A stretch of DNA of 64,000 nucleotides from an uncultured Pelagibacteraceae bacterium. Its GTDB lineage: Bacteria; Pseudomonadota; Alphaproteobacteria; Pelagibacterales; Pelagibacteraceae. The stretch covers positions 106,154-170,153 of the forward strand of contig CACGMC010000003.1 in the NCBI GenBank assembly GCA_902574035.1, in the 5' to 3' direction. The notes under the pieces were generated by a model, which saw only the letters and a program-made list of their open reading frames with translations, was not told the DNA's origin and ran no database searches. Position 1 is the stretch's first letter. Every line of letters starts with the position of its first letter. The position numbers and the translations under genes were made by a program. Shown piece by piece: positions 1-11,028 of the stretch.

Positions 1-732
1 ATAATGTATTTCACCTGTCACACCATTAGCTAAATTGCTTAATAAGTACAATGCTGAGTTACCCACATCATGAATATCAACGTTTCTTTTAAGAAAGGAA
101 TGATCCTCATTCCATTTGTATAAAAATTTTGCATCTCCTATTGCAGATGCAGCTAAAGTTTTAATTGGTCCTGCGCTTATGGCATTTACTCTAATTTTTT
201 TCTTTCCTAGATCTCTAGCTAAGTATTTTACACTTGCTTCTAAAGCAGATTTACAAACTCCCATAACATTATAATTCGGAATTGCTTTGCTTGACTCATA
301 CGTAAGAGTCAACAAGCTTCCCCCATCTTTCATTATTTTAGAGGCCTCTTTTGATACTTCAGTAAAGGAAAAACAAGAAATAAGCATACTTTTCAAAAAA
401 TTTTCTCTTGAAGTATTTAAATACTCACCTGATAATTCCGATTTATCTGAAAAGGCAACTGCGTGAACCACGAAGTCGATCTCACCCCATTTAGACTTTA
501 CATTCTCAAAAAGTTTAATAACTTCATCTTTTTTTTCAACATCACAACTAAATGTAACTTTTGAATTAAGTTTTTCAGCCAAAGGTATAACTCTCCTTTT
601 TAAAGCATCTCCTAAATATGTAAAAGCTAATTCAGCACCAGCTTCTGCAAGTTTCTGGGAAATTCCCCATGCAATTGACCTCTCATTTGCAACACCCATT
701 ATCAATCCTTTTTTACCTTTCATTAAACTCAT
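1..732 (-). CDS. fabI: Enoyl-ACP reductase (NADH), C-terminus cut by window edge
   Basis: Catalyses the last reduction of each fatty-acid elongation cycle in the cytoplasm. 244 residues are visible; about 15 C-terminal residues lie beyond the left edge. The N-terminus has the FabI form of the nucleotide-binding motif (GLIMGVANERSIAWGI, about residues 9-24). The catalytic Tyr-x6-Lys is present as YNVMGVCK (Y154, K161), and the tail still shows GVTGEIHY. The start MSLMKGKKG at 732 lies 2 bases after the fabB stop; an in-frame ATG at 723 is an alternative. Third gene of the fabA-fabB-fabI operon, so all three genes serve type II fatty acid synthesis. Confidence 0.95.
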   Translation of the reverse strand, partial: MSLMKGKKGLIMGVANERSIAWGISQKLAEAGAELAFTYLGDALKRRVIPLAEKLNSKVTFSCDVEKKDEVIKLFENVKSKWGEIDFVVHAVAFSDKSELSGEYLNTSRENFLKSMLISCFSFTEVSKEASKIMKDGGSLLTLTYESSKAIPNYNVMGVCKSALEASVKYLARDLGKKKIRVNAISAGPIKTLAASAIGDAKFLYKWNEDHSFLKRNVDIHDVGNSALYLLSNLANGVTGEIHY

Positions 733-734
733 GA

Positions 735-1946
735 TTATAATTTCTCAAAAATTAAAGCAGCGTTTGTGCCTCCAAAACCAAAGCTATTAGACATTACAGT
801 ATTTAGTTTAATTCCTTTTTCAGTTTTTGTAACTATAGGGAATTTTTTTGCTTCTTCATCCATTTCATTTATATTCGCAGAACCAGCAATAAAATTATTT
901 TTCATCATAATTAAACAATAAATCGCTTCATGTACTGATGCGGCTCCTAAAGGGTGTCCCGATAAAGACTTTGTAGAACTAATTTTAGGAATTTTTTCTC
1001 CAAAAGTCTTTTGAACTGCGTTAAGCTCTGTAATATCTCCTACAGGGGTTGATGTTCCGTGTGTATTTATATAATCAATTTTGTTTCTAGCGGTAGCCAT
1101 GGCCATTTGCATACATCTTACAGCACCTTCACCAGATGGAGCAACCATGTCATAACCATCCGATGTTGCTCCATAGCCAGTTAACTCAGCATAAATTTTT
1201 GCTCCTCTAGCTTTTGCATGTTCATATTCTTCAAGCACCAATACTCCAGCTCCTCCAGCAATAACAAATCCATCCCTGGTTTTATCATAGGCCCGTGAAG
1301 CAGTTTCAGGTTTATCATTATATTTTGAGGATAGAGCAGTCATTGCATCAAACATAGCGGTCATCGCCCAATGGACTTCTTCACTTCCACCTGCAAATAT
1401 AACATCTTGCTTTCCAATTTGAATTAGTTCCATTGCATTTCCTATACAGTGCCCGCTAGTTGCACATGCAGAACTCATTGTATAATTTGTTCCTTTAATT
1501 TTAAACGGTACTGCGAGTGTAGCTGAAGCCGTACTACCCATTGTTCTAGGTACAATAAATGGACCCATTAATTTTGGAGTTTTAGCTCTTGTTTTATCAG
1601 CAGCAAGAATTACATTTTCAATAGACGGACCACCTGAACCCATAATTATTCCGGTTTTAAAGTTACTAATCTCGTTTTCCGTTAAACCAGAGTCTGAAAT
1701 TGCTTCTTTCATAGCAATATAATTATAAGCCGAACCGGATCCCATGAATCTAATTGTCTTTCTATCTACATAATCTGAAAGTTTAATATTTGGTTTTCCG
1801 TGTACATGGCTTTTAAGATTATGCTCTTTGTATTCGTCCGCATAAGAAATGCCTGATTTTGAATTTACCAAAGATTGATGTACTTCTTCTTGATTATTAC
1901 CAAGACAAGATACTATACCAAGACCTGTAATTACTACTCTTCTCAT
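735..1946 (-). CDS. fabB: Beta-ketoacyl-ACP synthase I
   Basis: Condensing enzyme that elongates acyl-ACP with malonyl-ACP and is needed for unsaturated chains. 403 residues, the normal length. The thiolase-fold triad is complete: the nucleophile Cys in [10 protein letters not shown] (about residue 160), His in [11 protein letters not shown] and His in SGHPLGAAS. The N-terminus [16 protein letters not shown] is typical of FabB. It overlaps the fabA stop region by 4 bases, which implies translational coupling. FabB rather than FabF is chosen because of the pairing with fabA. Confidence 0.96.
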   Translation of the reverse strand: MRRVVITGLGIVSCLGNNQEEVHQSLVNSKSGISYADEYKEHNLKSHVHGKPNIKLSDYVDRKTIRFMGSGSAYNYIAMKEAISDSGLTENEISNFKTGIIMGSGGPSIENVILAADKTRAKTPKLMGPFIVPRTMGSTASATLAVPFKIKGTNYTMSSACATSGHCIGNAMELIQIGKQDVIFAGGSEEVHWAMTAMFDAMTALSSKYNDKPETASRAYDKTRDGFVIAGGAGVLVLEEYEHAKARGAKIYAELTGYGATSDGYDMVAPSGEGAVRCMQMAMATARNKIDYINTHGTSTPVGDITELNAVQKTFGEKIPKISSTKSLSGHPLGAASVHEAIYCLIMMKNNFIAGSANINEMDEEAKKFPIVTKTEKGIKLNTVMSNSFGFGGTNAALIFEKL

Positions 1947-2449
1947 GATCTAAACAAACCTACTTTCAAATTTTCTGCTACATAGATTACTTTTCCATCA
2001 GCATCTAATGTGCCATTAGCTAATCCTACTACAGCACCCTCTTTTTTTAAAATTCTTTTTATATTTATTTTATAAGTAGCTATCTTAACTTTTTTTAAAA
2101 CTTCACCAGTAAATTTAACCGTGCTTACTCCTAAAGCCCTCCCTTTTCCTGGCTCACCAGTCCAACCAAGATAAAAACCAACCAATTGCCACATTGCGTC
2201 TAATCCAAGACATCCTGGCATCACCGGATCTTTTTGAAAATGACATTTAAAAAACCAAAGATCATCCTTAATGTCTAATTCTGCTTCTAGATAACCTCGT
2301 TTGAAAGTTCCTGTGCTATTTTCAATTTTTGTAATTCTGTCAAACATAAGCATGGGAGGTAGTGGTAATTTTGCATTACCTTCACCAAAAAGAATACCAT
2401 TTCCACAATCAATTAAGTCTTGATAATTATAATTATTCTTTTGCTTCAT
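1943..2449 (-). CDS. fabA: 3-hydroxydecanoyl-ACP dehydratase/isomerase
   Basis: Dehydrates 3-hydroxydecanoyl-ACP and isomerises the trans-2 to the cis-3 double bond, the branch point to unsaturated fatty acids. 168 residues, close to the E. coli enzyme. The hot-dog-fold active site is intact: His70 in [13 protein letters not shown] and Asp84 in [15 protein letters not shown], the same numbers as in E. coli. First gene of fabA-fabB-fabI, transcribed away from the Irr-like regulator. The fabA-fabB-irr neighbourhood recurs in alphaproteobacteria. Confidence 0.97.
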   Translation of the reverse strand: MKQKNNYNYQDLIDCGNGILFGEGNAKLPLPPMLMFDRITKIENSTGTFKRGYLEAELDIKDDLWFFKCHFQKDPVMPGCLGLDAMWQLVGFYLGWTGEPGKGRALGVSTVKFTGEVLKKVKIATYKINIKRILKKEGAVVGLANGTLDADGKVIYVAENLKVGLFRS

Positions 2450-2468
2450 TTTTTAAATATGGTTTTAC

Positions 2469-2510
2469 TTGATTAAAGTAGTTAATTATATATAAATAGT
2501 TAAAAACTAT
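2469..2510 (+). promoter_or_regulatory. Candidate irr promoter with a small palindrome
   Basis: The 77-base gap between fabA and irr holds TTGATT (2469-2474), 16 bases, then TATAAA (2491-2496). It is followed at once by the inverted repeat ATAGTT-AAA-AACTAT (2496-2510). On the minus strand a perfect TATAAT (2485-2490) could be the -10 of fabA, but no good -35 stands before it. The palindrome sits where an autoregulator could bind. In DNA this AT-rich, chance is a real alternative. Confidence 0.35.
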
Positions 2511-2526
2511 AAAGTACGCAAAATCA

Positions 2527-2946
2527 ATGATTATTAGTCATAATTTAAAAATGTATGTCCAAAAATTAAGATCCTCAAATCTTAGACCCACAAAACAGAG
2601 GTTAAAAATTTGTCAGTTTTTATTCGATAGAAAGAAAACTTTTCATTTTACGGTTGAGGCATTAAACAAAAAAATAAATAAAAATGTAGCTACCAAAGTT
2701 TCTTTGGCAACAATCTATAATACAGTCGAAGCGTTTACTAATGCTGGATATTTAAAAGAAATTTTAACTAGTAAAAATAAAAGTTATTATGATACTAACA
2801 TTAAGTCGCATCACCACTTTTATGATGAAGGAAGTAAGGAGCTTACTGATATTCATTATAGCCAAATAAAATTAAGCAGAGTTCCAGTCCCACCAAAAGG
2901 CAAAAAAATAAAAAATCTTGAAGTTGTAATCAGAATTCAAAAATAG
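2527..2946 (+). CDS. irr: Fur-family regulator, Irr-like
   Basis: Predicted iron/heme-responsive transcription factor. 139 residues: an N-terminal winged helix (RPTKQRLKICQFLF, then a recognition region VSLATIYNTVEAFTNAGYL) and a short dimerisation domain. It has the His-rich IKSHHHFYDEG of Irr proteins, where three His residues bind heme or metal, and lacks the Cys pairs of zinc-bound Fur, Zur or PerR. Divergent from fabA-fabB-fabI and upstream of katG, a context known for irr. The ATG has no clear ribosome site; MYVQKL at 2551 is a weaker alternative start. Confidence 0.85.
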   Translation: MIISHNLKMYVQKLRSSNLRPTKQRLKICQFLFDRKKTFHFTVEALNKKINKNVATKVSLATIYNTVEAFTNAGYLKEILTSKNKSYYDTNIKSHHHFYDEGSKELTDIHYSQIKLSRVPVPPKGKKIKNLEVVIRIQK

Positions 2947-2956
2947 TCATCTCTTA

Positions 2957-2988
2957 TTGACTTTCTAGTTTAGAATTATTATAAACTA
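2957..2988 (+). promoter_or_regulatory. katG promoter with overlapping palindromic operator
   Basis: TTGACT (2957-2962), 17-base spacer, TATAAA (2980-2985), 22 bases before the katG ATG. Between and over these lies TAGTTTA-N9-TAAACTA (2966-2988). Its core TTTAGAA-TTA-TTATAAA (2969-2985) is one base away from TTTAGAA-N3-TTCTAAA, which is how I recall the alphaproteobacterial Irr box. A protein bound here would cover the -10. The promoter is seen directly; the identity of the regulator is inferred. Confidence 0.6.
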
Positions 2989-3001
2989 AGTATTGAACTA
3001 A

Positions 3002-5179
<2,178 letters not shown>

Positions 5180-5180
5180 T

Positions 5181-5426
5181 ATGACTGAATTTACACAAGG
5201 TATACATGGTGCTGCTAGAAAAATTTATGAGAATAATAAAGGCTCACTATTAAGAACACTTGTTTACACTGTTGGACATTTTTGTATAGCAATAACTGTC
5301 TTGATGCTTGTAGCAGATGTATCTTTTATGATTGCTTTAACAGATGCCATAGTCGAACCATTAGCTAATACAGTTTGGTATTTTTTACTAGATAAATTTT
5401 GGGCCTCTAAAGTTTCATCAAAATAA
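5181..5426 (+). CDS. DUF2061 small membrane protein
   Basis: 81 residues with two hydrophobic segments (about 25-47 and 50-70) and the DUF2061-like pattern SLLRTLVYTVGHF followed by VWYFLLDKFW. Function unknown. It starts one base after the katG stop, so it is almost certainly cotranscribed and may share the peroxide or iron response. The 3' end meets the convergent SH3 gene two bases away, and I see no terminator between them. Confidence 0.75.
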   Translation: MTEFTQGIHGAARKIYENNKGSLLRTLVYTVGHFCIAITVLMLVADVSFMIALTDAIVEPLANTVWYFLLDKFWASKVSSK

Positions 5427-5428
5427 TT

Positions 5429-5860
5429 TTATAACCGACCCCAAATTTCATTATTTTTAATCCATCCTGAATATTTACCAGATTTAACTTTACACCATTT
5501 ATCTTTACATTTTGAAACTAAGAGTAAACGGCCAGTTTCAATATTTACCAAAGGTTTAGAATATATTGTAGGTCTATTGTATAAAATAAGATTTTTTAAC
5601 GTTATTACAGATTTTTTTTTTGATAATTGAGAAATATGTATCCACCCAGAATTATTTTCGTGATCCTGTATTTTTCTAAAATTTTCTGACTCTTCTTTTA
5701 TTAAAACTGGCAGGTATTTTTTTTTGTAGATTATTTTAATAGGATAATCAAAAGATGGACCCAACCTTAAATTAACCTTATCATTTCTTAAGGATAAAAA
5801 ATATTCTTCACTGACTAAAGTGTTGAAAATAAAATAAAAAATAAGAGTTAGTCTTAACAT
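5429..5860 (-). CDS. Exported bacterial SH3-domain protein
   Basis: 143 residues. A hydrophobic N-terminus (LTLIFYFIFNTLVS, about 3-17) looks like a signal peptide. Two SH3-like repeats follow: VNLRLGPSFDYPI with GWIHISQL, then LYNRPTIYSKP with WCKVKSGKYSGWIK. The pattern matches the SH3_4 (PF06347) proteins common in alphaproteobacteria, thought to act at the cell wall. It overlaps the 3' end of the ThiF/MoeB-like gene by 7 bases and closes the ubiE-ubiB-coaBC run. Confidence 0.75.
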   Translation of the reverse strand: MLRLTLIFYFIFNTLVSEEYFLSLRNDKVNLRLGPSFDYPIKIIYKKKYLPVLIKEESENFRKIQDHENNSGWIHISQLSKKKSVITLKNLILYNRPTIYSKPLVNIETGRLLLVSKCKDKWCKVKSGKYSGWIKNNEIWGRL

Positions 5861-6597
5861 TTATTACTACAATTTTTATTTCTACTTAGTTGTATAGATC
5901 TAAAATTCATTTTAATTGAATTAAAAACAATCATTTTTTTTTCCATATTTGAATTGAAGTTGAGTATAGAATTTACTACCTCATTAGCTTGCAAGGTACC
6001 CATGATACCAGTTATTGTTGGTATGACACCTTCTGACTCACAATTATTATTTTGTTCTGGAATTTCCGGTACAAAACATCTATAGCACGGTGTCTTTTTT
6101 TTAAAGTTAAACTTAAAAATATGACCATCAAATCCACTTACAGCCGCAGAGATTAAGATTTTTTTTTGTTTAAGAGCGTGATCATTTACTAGCAGTCTAG
6201 TTTTGAAATTATCAGTGCCATCACACACTATATCAAAATTTTTAATAAGATTCTTAATATTGGTTTTATTAACTCTGATTTTATGTGATTTAATAATTAT
6301 ATTTTTATTTATTAATTTAATTTTATTTTTTGCCACATCAACTTTATATTTTCCGAGATCGTTTATATTATAAATAATTTGTCGGTTTAAATTGGATAAC
6401 TCAACTTTATCGTTATCTACTATCCCAATTGTACCAACACCCAAACTAGCTAAATAAATTGACAGGGGACATCCTAGGCCACCCATACCTAAAACAAGTA
6501 CTTTTGCAGATTTTAACTTTTGTTGTCCAATAATTCCAATTTTCTTTAAAATTATTTGTTTTGAAAACTTTTGATATTCTTTGCTAGAAATTTTCAT
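5854..6597 (-). CDS. ThiF/MoeB/HesA-family adenylyltransferase
   Basis: E1-like enzyme that would adenylate the C-terminal glycine of a ubiquitin-like sulfur carrier (MoaD or ThiS) for molybdopterin or thiamin synthesis. 247 residues. The ATP-binding glycine loop VLVLGMGGLGCPLSIYLASLG lies near 33-53, NLNRQ at about 69-73 and DGTDNF at about 126-131. A zinc pair CYRC is present; the second, expected CxxC, appears only as CSNKC at the extreme C-terminus. No rhodanese domain follows. The carrier protein is not nearby, so MoeB versus ThiF cannot be decided here. Confidence 0.8.
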   Translation of the reverse strand: MKISSKEYQKFSKQIILKKIGIIGQQKLKSAKVLVLGMGGLGCPLSIYLASLGVGTIGIVDNDKVELSNLNRQIIYNINDLGKYKVDVAKNKIKLINKNIIIKSHKIRVNKTNIKNLIKNFDIVCDGTDNFKTRLLVNDHALKQKKILISAAVSGFDGHIFKFNFKKKTPCYRCFVPEIPEQNNNCESEGVIPTITGIMGTLQANEVVNSILNFNSNMEKKMIVFNSIKMNFRSIQLSRNKNCSNKC

Positions 6598-6599
6598 GT

Positions 6600-7826
6600 T
6601 TAATTAAGACTTTTGTCATTAATTAATAATTTTTTGATTATCTCCCCTGATATTATTGAAGCAATAAAACTTTTTTTGTTTTTTTTTATTTGAGAAACCT
6701 TACCATCTGAGCGAATAATTGTAACTGCATTATAATCTTTATTAAAACCTATATCATTTTTTGATATATCATTTGCTATGATCCAGTCAGCATTTTTATT
6801 TTTCAATTTTATTTTTGAATTATGTAAAAGTTTTTCGGTTTCAGCAGAAAACCCTATAACTAATTTTGGACGGTTTTGATTAGTTTTTCCAATATAATTC
6901 AAAATATCTATAGTTCCATCTAACTCTATTCTTTCTTTTGATTTATCTTTTTTTATTTTATTTTTTTGAAAAGTTGAAGGTTTAAAATCTGAAACAGCAG
7001 CAGTAAAAACAGCCACATCAACAGGTAAGCTTTTTTTCACTGCGCTAAACATTTCATCTGAAGTTTTTACCTTAATAACTTTTAAACCCTTTTCAATTTG
7101 AAGGTTCGATGGACCTGCTATCAAGGTAGTTTTAACACCCATCCTCTTCAAGGCTAATGCTATCTCATAACCTTGTTTTCCACTAGACTCATTTGAAATA
7201 AAACGTACTGGATCAAGATATTCTCTAGTTGGACCAGTCGTAACCAAAGCTTTAAACTTTTTATTTTTAACAATGTTCCTTTTATAAAAATAATTTTTAA
7301 TTTCCATATATATTTTTTTAGGACCTAACATTTTACCTTTTCCAAATTCTCCACATGCCATCTGTCCCTCCGTTGGACCTAGAAATTTATAACCATAAGT
7401 GATAAGTTTTTTGCAGTTTTCTTGAGTAGCTTTGTGACTCCACATTCTAACGTTCATAGCCGGCACTAAAATAATATCTTTATTTGAAGCCAACAAAATT
7501 GTTGAAGCTAAATCTTCAGCTTTACCATGGCTTAACTTGCTTATTATATTAGCTGTTGCAGGAACTACTAGAATTAAATCTGCCCATCTAGATAAAGCTA
7601 TATGATCTATTTCAGCTTCGCTATTTTTATCAAATAAATTTTCATAAATTTTTCCTCCTGATAATGAAACTAAAGATAATGGAGTTACAAATTGTTTACC
7701 ACTTTTCGTAAGAACAATTTTTATTTCATAACCATCTTTTTTTAAAAATCTTAATAGATCTAATGACTTATATGCTGATATTCCACCGCCAATTACAATT
7801 AGAATTTTTTTTCGTTTTATTTTCAT
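6600..7826 (-). CDS. coaBC: Bifunctional phosphopantothenoylcysteine decarboxylase/synthetase
   Basis: Two consecutive steps of coenzyme A synthesis. 408 residues, standard length. The CoaC flavoprotein half has GGGISAYKSLDLLR (N-terminus), HIALSRWADL with the active-site His, PAMNVRMW and MACGEFGKGKM with the essential Cys. The CoaB half begins near residue 195 (VTTGPTREYLDPVRFISNESSG) and includes AAVSDFKP and IANDIS. Two bases separate it from the following ThiF/MoeB-like gene; it lies 8 bases after ubiB. Confidence 0.96.
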   Translation of the reverse strand: MKIKRKKILIVIGGGISAYKSLDLLRFLKKDGYEIKIVLTKSGKQFVTPLSLVSLSGGKIYENLFDKNSEAEIDHIALSRWADLILVVPATANIISKLSHGKAEDLASTILLASNKDIILVPAMNVRMWSHKATQENCKKLITYGYKFLGPTEGQMACGEFGKGKMLGPKKIYMEIKNYFYKRNIVKNKKFKALVTTGPTREYLDPVRFISNESSGKQGYEIALALKRMGVKTTLIAGPSNLQIEKGLKVIKVKTSDEMFSAVKKSLPVDVAVFTAAVSDFKPSTFQKNKIKKDKSKERIELDGTIDILNYIGKTNQNRPKLVIGFSAETEKLLHNSKIKLKNKNADWIIANDISKNDIGFNKDYNAVTIIRSDGKVSQIKKNKKSFIASIISGEIIKKLLINDKSLN

Positions 7827-7834
7827 TTAATTAA

Positions 7835-9400
7835 TTAAAATACTACAAATGATATAATTACAATACCTAAAATTGAAATTAAAATATTATTTCTAAAACT
7901 TTTTAATCTTAATTTTTCTATTTCCAAAGAAGTATTGCTACTATTCGACAAGTTTAACTTTCCTTCCGCAATTAATTGTAATGCGTGGTTTGCTTTGTCC
8001 ATAAAGTCAGGAAGATCAGGTATCCTTTTTAAGATTTCCCCTGAGGTATCAATTGCACTTGTAATGGTAGCTCTTGGACCCTTTAAGCTCTCTAACCAGT
8101 TTTCAAGAACAGGTTTTGAAACATTCCATATATTTGTATCTGGATACAACTTTCTAGCCACACCCTCAACTACAACCATCGTTTTTTGCAGAAGTAAAAG
8201 CTGTGTTTGAGTTGCCATATTAAATTTTTCTGTAATCTCAAATAATTGCGAAAGTAAATTACCACCAGATATATCTTTAATATTTTGCCCAAATATAGGC
8301 TCACCAACTGACCTTAATGCTTGTGCAAATTCATCTTTGGAGGCTGTATTAGGAACTAACCCAGCTTGAAAGTGAACCTCTGCAACTTTTACATAATCTC
8401 TTTTAATGAAGCCATAAAGAATTTCTGCTAAATATTTTTTATTATATTTGTCCAGTCTTCCCATAATACCAAAGTCTACAGGAACAATATTACCCTTATT
8501 GTCGACAAATAAATTTCCCTCATGCATATCAGCATGAAAAAAACCGTCACGAACTGCTTGTCTTAAAAATTGCTGTATTAAATTTTCTGCAATATCTTTT
8601 AAATTTATATTTTTTTCTTTGAGAGCTAAATGGTCTCTAATTGAAACACCATTAACCTTATCTAAAGTTAGAACTTTTTTAGATGTATATTGCCAATAAA
8701 TTTTTGGAACTTTGAATCCTCTGTCATTTTTAGTATTCTCAAATAGCTCATTTGCCGCTGCGGCTTCAAATCTTAAATCCATTTCAATATTAGTTATTTC
8801 TCTCAAAAGATGAACTACTTCAATTAATTTAAGTCTTCTACTTTTTTTTAGTGTGGCTTCAATCATGTAAGCAAATAACATCAAGGCATCTAGTTCTTCA
8901 TTAAAGATTTTTTCAATATTGGGTCTCAAAATTTTAATGGCAACTTCATGCTCTTTATTCTCAACCTTAATTTTTGCTAAGTGTACTTGAGCAATAGAGG
9001 CAGCAGCTATTGGCTTAGAAATGTTTATGATATTTGAAAATTGCTTACTTCCCACCTCTTCTTTCAGGATTTTCTTTGCTTCATCAAAACCGAAAGGAGG
9101 TAGTTTGTCTTGTAATTTTTCCAGGTCACGAGCTAGATCATTACCAATTATATCCGGACGCGTAGCCAAGAATTGTCCTAATTTTATAAAGGTTGTTCCC
9201 ATTCCCTCAAGAGCATCGCATAACTTTTCACCGGATGATTTAGTGTGACTCACAATTTTTCTTTGAGATCCAAGCGATATTAAGTCAAAAAATATTTTTA
9301 AGATTAAAGGTAATTTATATAATTGATTTACTGTATCTAGAGCTCCTGATGAGGCCAATTTTCTAGCAATTTTAACTAATAATATGATTCTTTTAATCAT
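7835..9400 (-). CDS. ubiB: UbiB, ABC1-family atypical kinase for ubiquinone synthesis
   Basis: Membrane-anchored ATPase/kinase-like protein required for ubiquinone biosynthesis. 521 residues. It shows the family KxGQ signature (FIKLGQFLATRPD, about residue 73), the alanine-rich nucleotide loop AAASIAQVHLAKI, the catalytic-type HADMHEGNLFV and the metal-binding VDFGIMG. A C-terminal hydrophobic stretch (ISILGIVIISFVVF) is the membrane anchor. It overlaps the last base of ubiE, forming the usual ubiE-ubiB pair. Confidence 0.95.
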   Translation of the reverse strand: MIKRIILLVKIARKLASSGALDTVNQLYKLPLILKIFFDLISLGSQRKIVSHTKSSGEKLCDALEGMGTTFIKLGQFLATRPDIIGNDLARDLEKLQDKLPPFGFDEAKKILKEEVGSKQFSNIINISKPIAAASIAQVHLAKIKVENKEHEVAIKILRPNIEKIFNEELDALMLFAYMIEATLKKSRRLKLIEVVHLLREITNIEMDLRFEAAAANELFENTKNDRGFKVPKIYWQYTSKKVLTLDKVNGVSIRDHLALKEKNINLKDIAENLIQQFLRQAVRDGFFHADMHEGNLFVDNKGNIVPVDFGIMGRLDKYNKKYLAEILYGFIKRDYVKVAEVHFQAGLVPNTASKDEFAQALRSVGEPIFGQNIKDISGGNLLSQLFEITEKFNMATQTQLLLLQKTMVVVEGVARKLYPDTNIWNVSKPVLENWLESLKGPRATITSAIDTSGEILKRIPDLPDFMDKANHALQLIAEGKLNLSNSSNTSLEIEKLRLKSFRNNILISILGIVIISFVVF

Positions 9401-10107
9401 TATTCAATCTTCCAACCAGTGTGTATAGCAGCTATACCATTTGTTAAATTTCGGTATTTAACTTTGGTAAATCCAGTTAACCCAAGTTTTTTTGAAAAAT
9501 CTTCTTGAGAATAGAATTTTTCAATACTTTGAACTAAATATTCATAAGGCATATAATTACCGACAACAAATTTTCCGATGGACGGTATAATTTTTGAGTA
9601 ATTCATATAAATTTTTCTCAGGATTTCATTTTCAACCTTTGAAAATTCAAGACAAAAAAATCGTCCTCCATTTTTTAAAACTCTAAATGCTTCATCTAAA
9701 GATTTGTTTAAATTAGACACATTTCTTATACCAAAACTTATAATGTAATAATCAAAATGGTTGTTTTTAAAGGGCAGTTTTTCTGCTGGAGCCTGAATCC
9801 ACTCAAGATTTTTATATTTATTTAGTTTTTTTTTGCCATTAAGGAGCATTTTTTCATTAGGTTCCACACACTTAACTTCACACAAATTATCTGATGACTC
9901 CGAGCATAATCTTGCAATATCTCCTGTGCCAGATGCAACATCTAATATTTTGTTATTTTTTTGGGGATTTACCCATGAAACTAGATTTTTTTTCCATATC
10001 CTATGCGAACCTAGCGACATTATATCATTCATTAAATCATATTTATCATAAACTTGATTGAAAACTTTTTTTACTAGTTTAGATTTGTCCTCATTAAGTA
10101 AATTCAT
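9400..10107 (-). CDS. ubiE: Ubiquinone C-methyltransferase
   Basis: SAM-dependent C-methyltransferase that methylates the benzoquinol ring. 235 residues. Motif I is LDVASGTGDIARL (about 57-69), followed by VEPNEKML and the UbiE signatures YDKYDLMNDIMSLGSHRIWK and SFGIRNVSNL. The gene starts only 10 bases from the divergent mutM start, so the two promoters must lie inside each other's coding sequence. Confidence 0.95.
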   Translation of the reverse strand: MNLLNEDKSKLVKKVFNQVYDKYDLMNDIMSLGSHRIWKKNLVSWVNPQKNNKILDVASGTGDIARLCSESSDNLCEVKCVEPNEKMLLNGKKKLNKYKNLEWIQAPAEKLPFKNNHFDYYIISFGIRNVSNLNKSLDEAFRVLKNGGRFFCLEFSKVENEILRKIYMNYSKIIPSIGKFVVGNYMPYEYLVQSIEKFYSQEDFSKKLGLTGFTKVKYRNLTNGIAAIHTGWKIE

Positions 10108-10117
10108 AATTAATTAT

Positions 10118-10984
10118 ATGCCAGAATTACCAGAAGTTGAAGTTGTTAAAAAGTCACTTAAAAAGACCATATACGATTTAATTATTAAAAATATAGAAAT
10201 ACCCAATAAATACTTAAGATATAAGATAAACGAGTCATTAATGAAAAAAATGATTAAATCAAAAGTTTCGTCTGTTGAAAGAAGATCAAAGTACATTTTA
10301 ATAAATCTAAATAATAATTATACCATTATGATCCATTTAGGTATGACGGGTAAAATTATTTTTAAGGATGCAAAAAACAATGAATACGCAACTAGCTTTT
10401 ATTATAAAGTAAAAAATAACAACCTAAAGCATAATCATTTAATTTTTAAGTTTAATGACAATATAACACTTATTTATAATGACGTTAGGAAATTTGGTTT
10501 TATAAAAATTATTAAAACAGATGAAATACACTTAAGTTCTCATTTGAGGAACTTGGGACCAGAGCCCCTTTCAAAAAAATTCAATTTTAGCTATTTCAAA
10601 CAAAATGTTAAGAAAAGGAAAATTTTGTTAAAAGATCTTCTTATGAATCAAAAGTTTGTAGCTGGTTTAGGTAATATTTATGTAAACGAAGCAATATTCA
10701 TGAGCAAGTTAAATCCCATGATAATTTCAAGCGAAATATCAAATAAAAAGATCAAATTATTAATTTCTAAAATAAAAGAAATCTTAAAAAAAGCAATTAT
10801 TGAGGGAGGATCATCAATCAAAAACTTTGATAATATTGAGGGTAAAAAAGGAAATTTTCAGCAGTTTTTTAACGTTTATGGTAGACAGAATAAAAATTGC
10901 ACTCGGTCAAATTGCAAAGGAATAGTCAGAAGGATAAGAATATCTAATAGATCAACTTTTTTTTGTTATATTTGTCAAAAATAA
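10118..10984 (+). CDS. mutM: Formamidopyrimidine-DNA glycosylase
   Basis: Base-excision repair enzyme that removes oxidised purines and nicks the abasic site. The start is set at 10118 because the mature protein must begin PELPEVEVV, with Pro1 as nucleophile. An open frame reaches back to 10058, but that would bury the catalytic proline. 288 residues. It shows the helix-two-turn-helix region GLGNIYVNEAIF and a C-terminal zinc finger CX4C...CX2C (CTRSNC and CYIC). Directly followed by rpsT. Confidence 0.95.
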   Translation: MPELPEVEVVKKSLKKTIYDLIIKNIEIPNKYLRYKINESLMKKMIKSKVSSVERRSKYILINLNNNYTIMIHLGMTGKIIFKDAKNNEYATSFYYKVKNNNLKHNHLIFKFNDNITLIYNDVRKFGFIKIIKTDEIHLSSHLRNLGPEPLSKKFNFSYFKQNVKKRKILLKDLLMNQKFVAGLGNIYVNEAIFMSKLNPMIISSEISNKKIKLLISKIKEILKKAIIEGGSSIKNFDNIEGKKGNFQQFFNVYGRQNKNCTRSNCKGIVRRIRISNRSTFFCYICQK

Positions 10985-11028
10985 TAAGTTGACCAGGATT
11001 TACAGTGCATATATACAAATTAACAATC

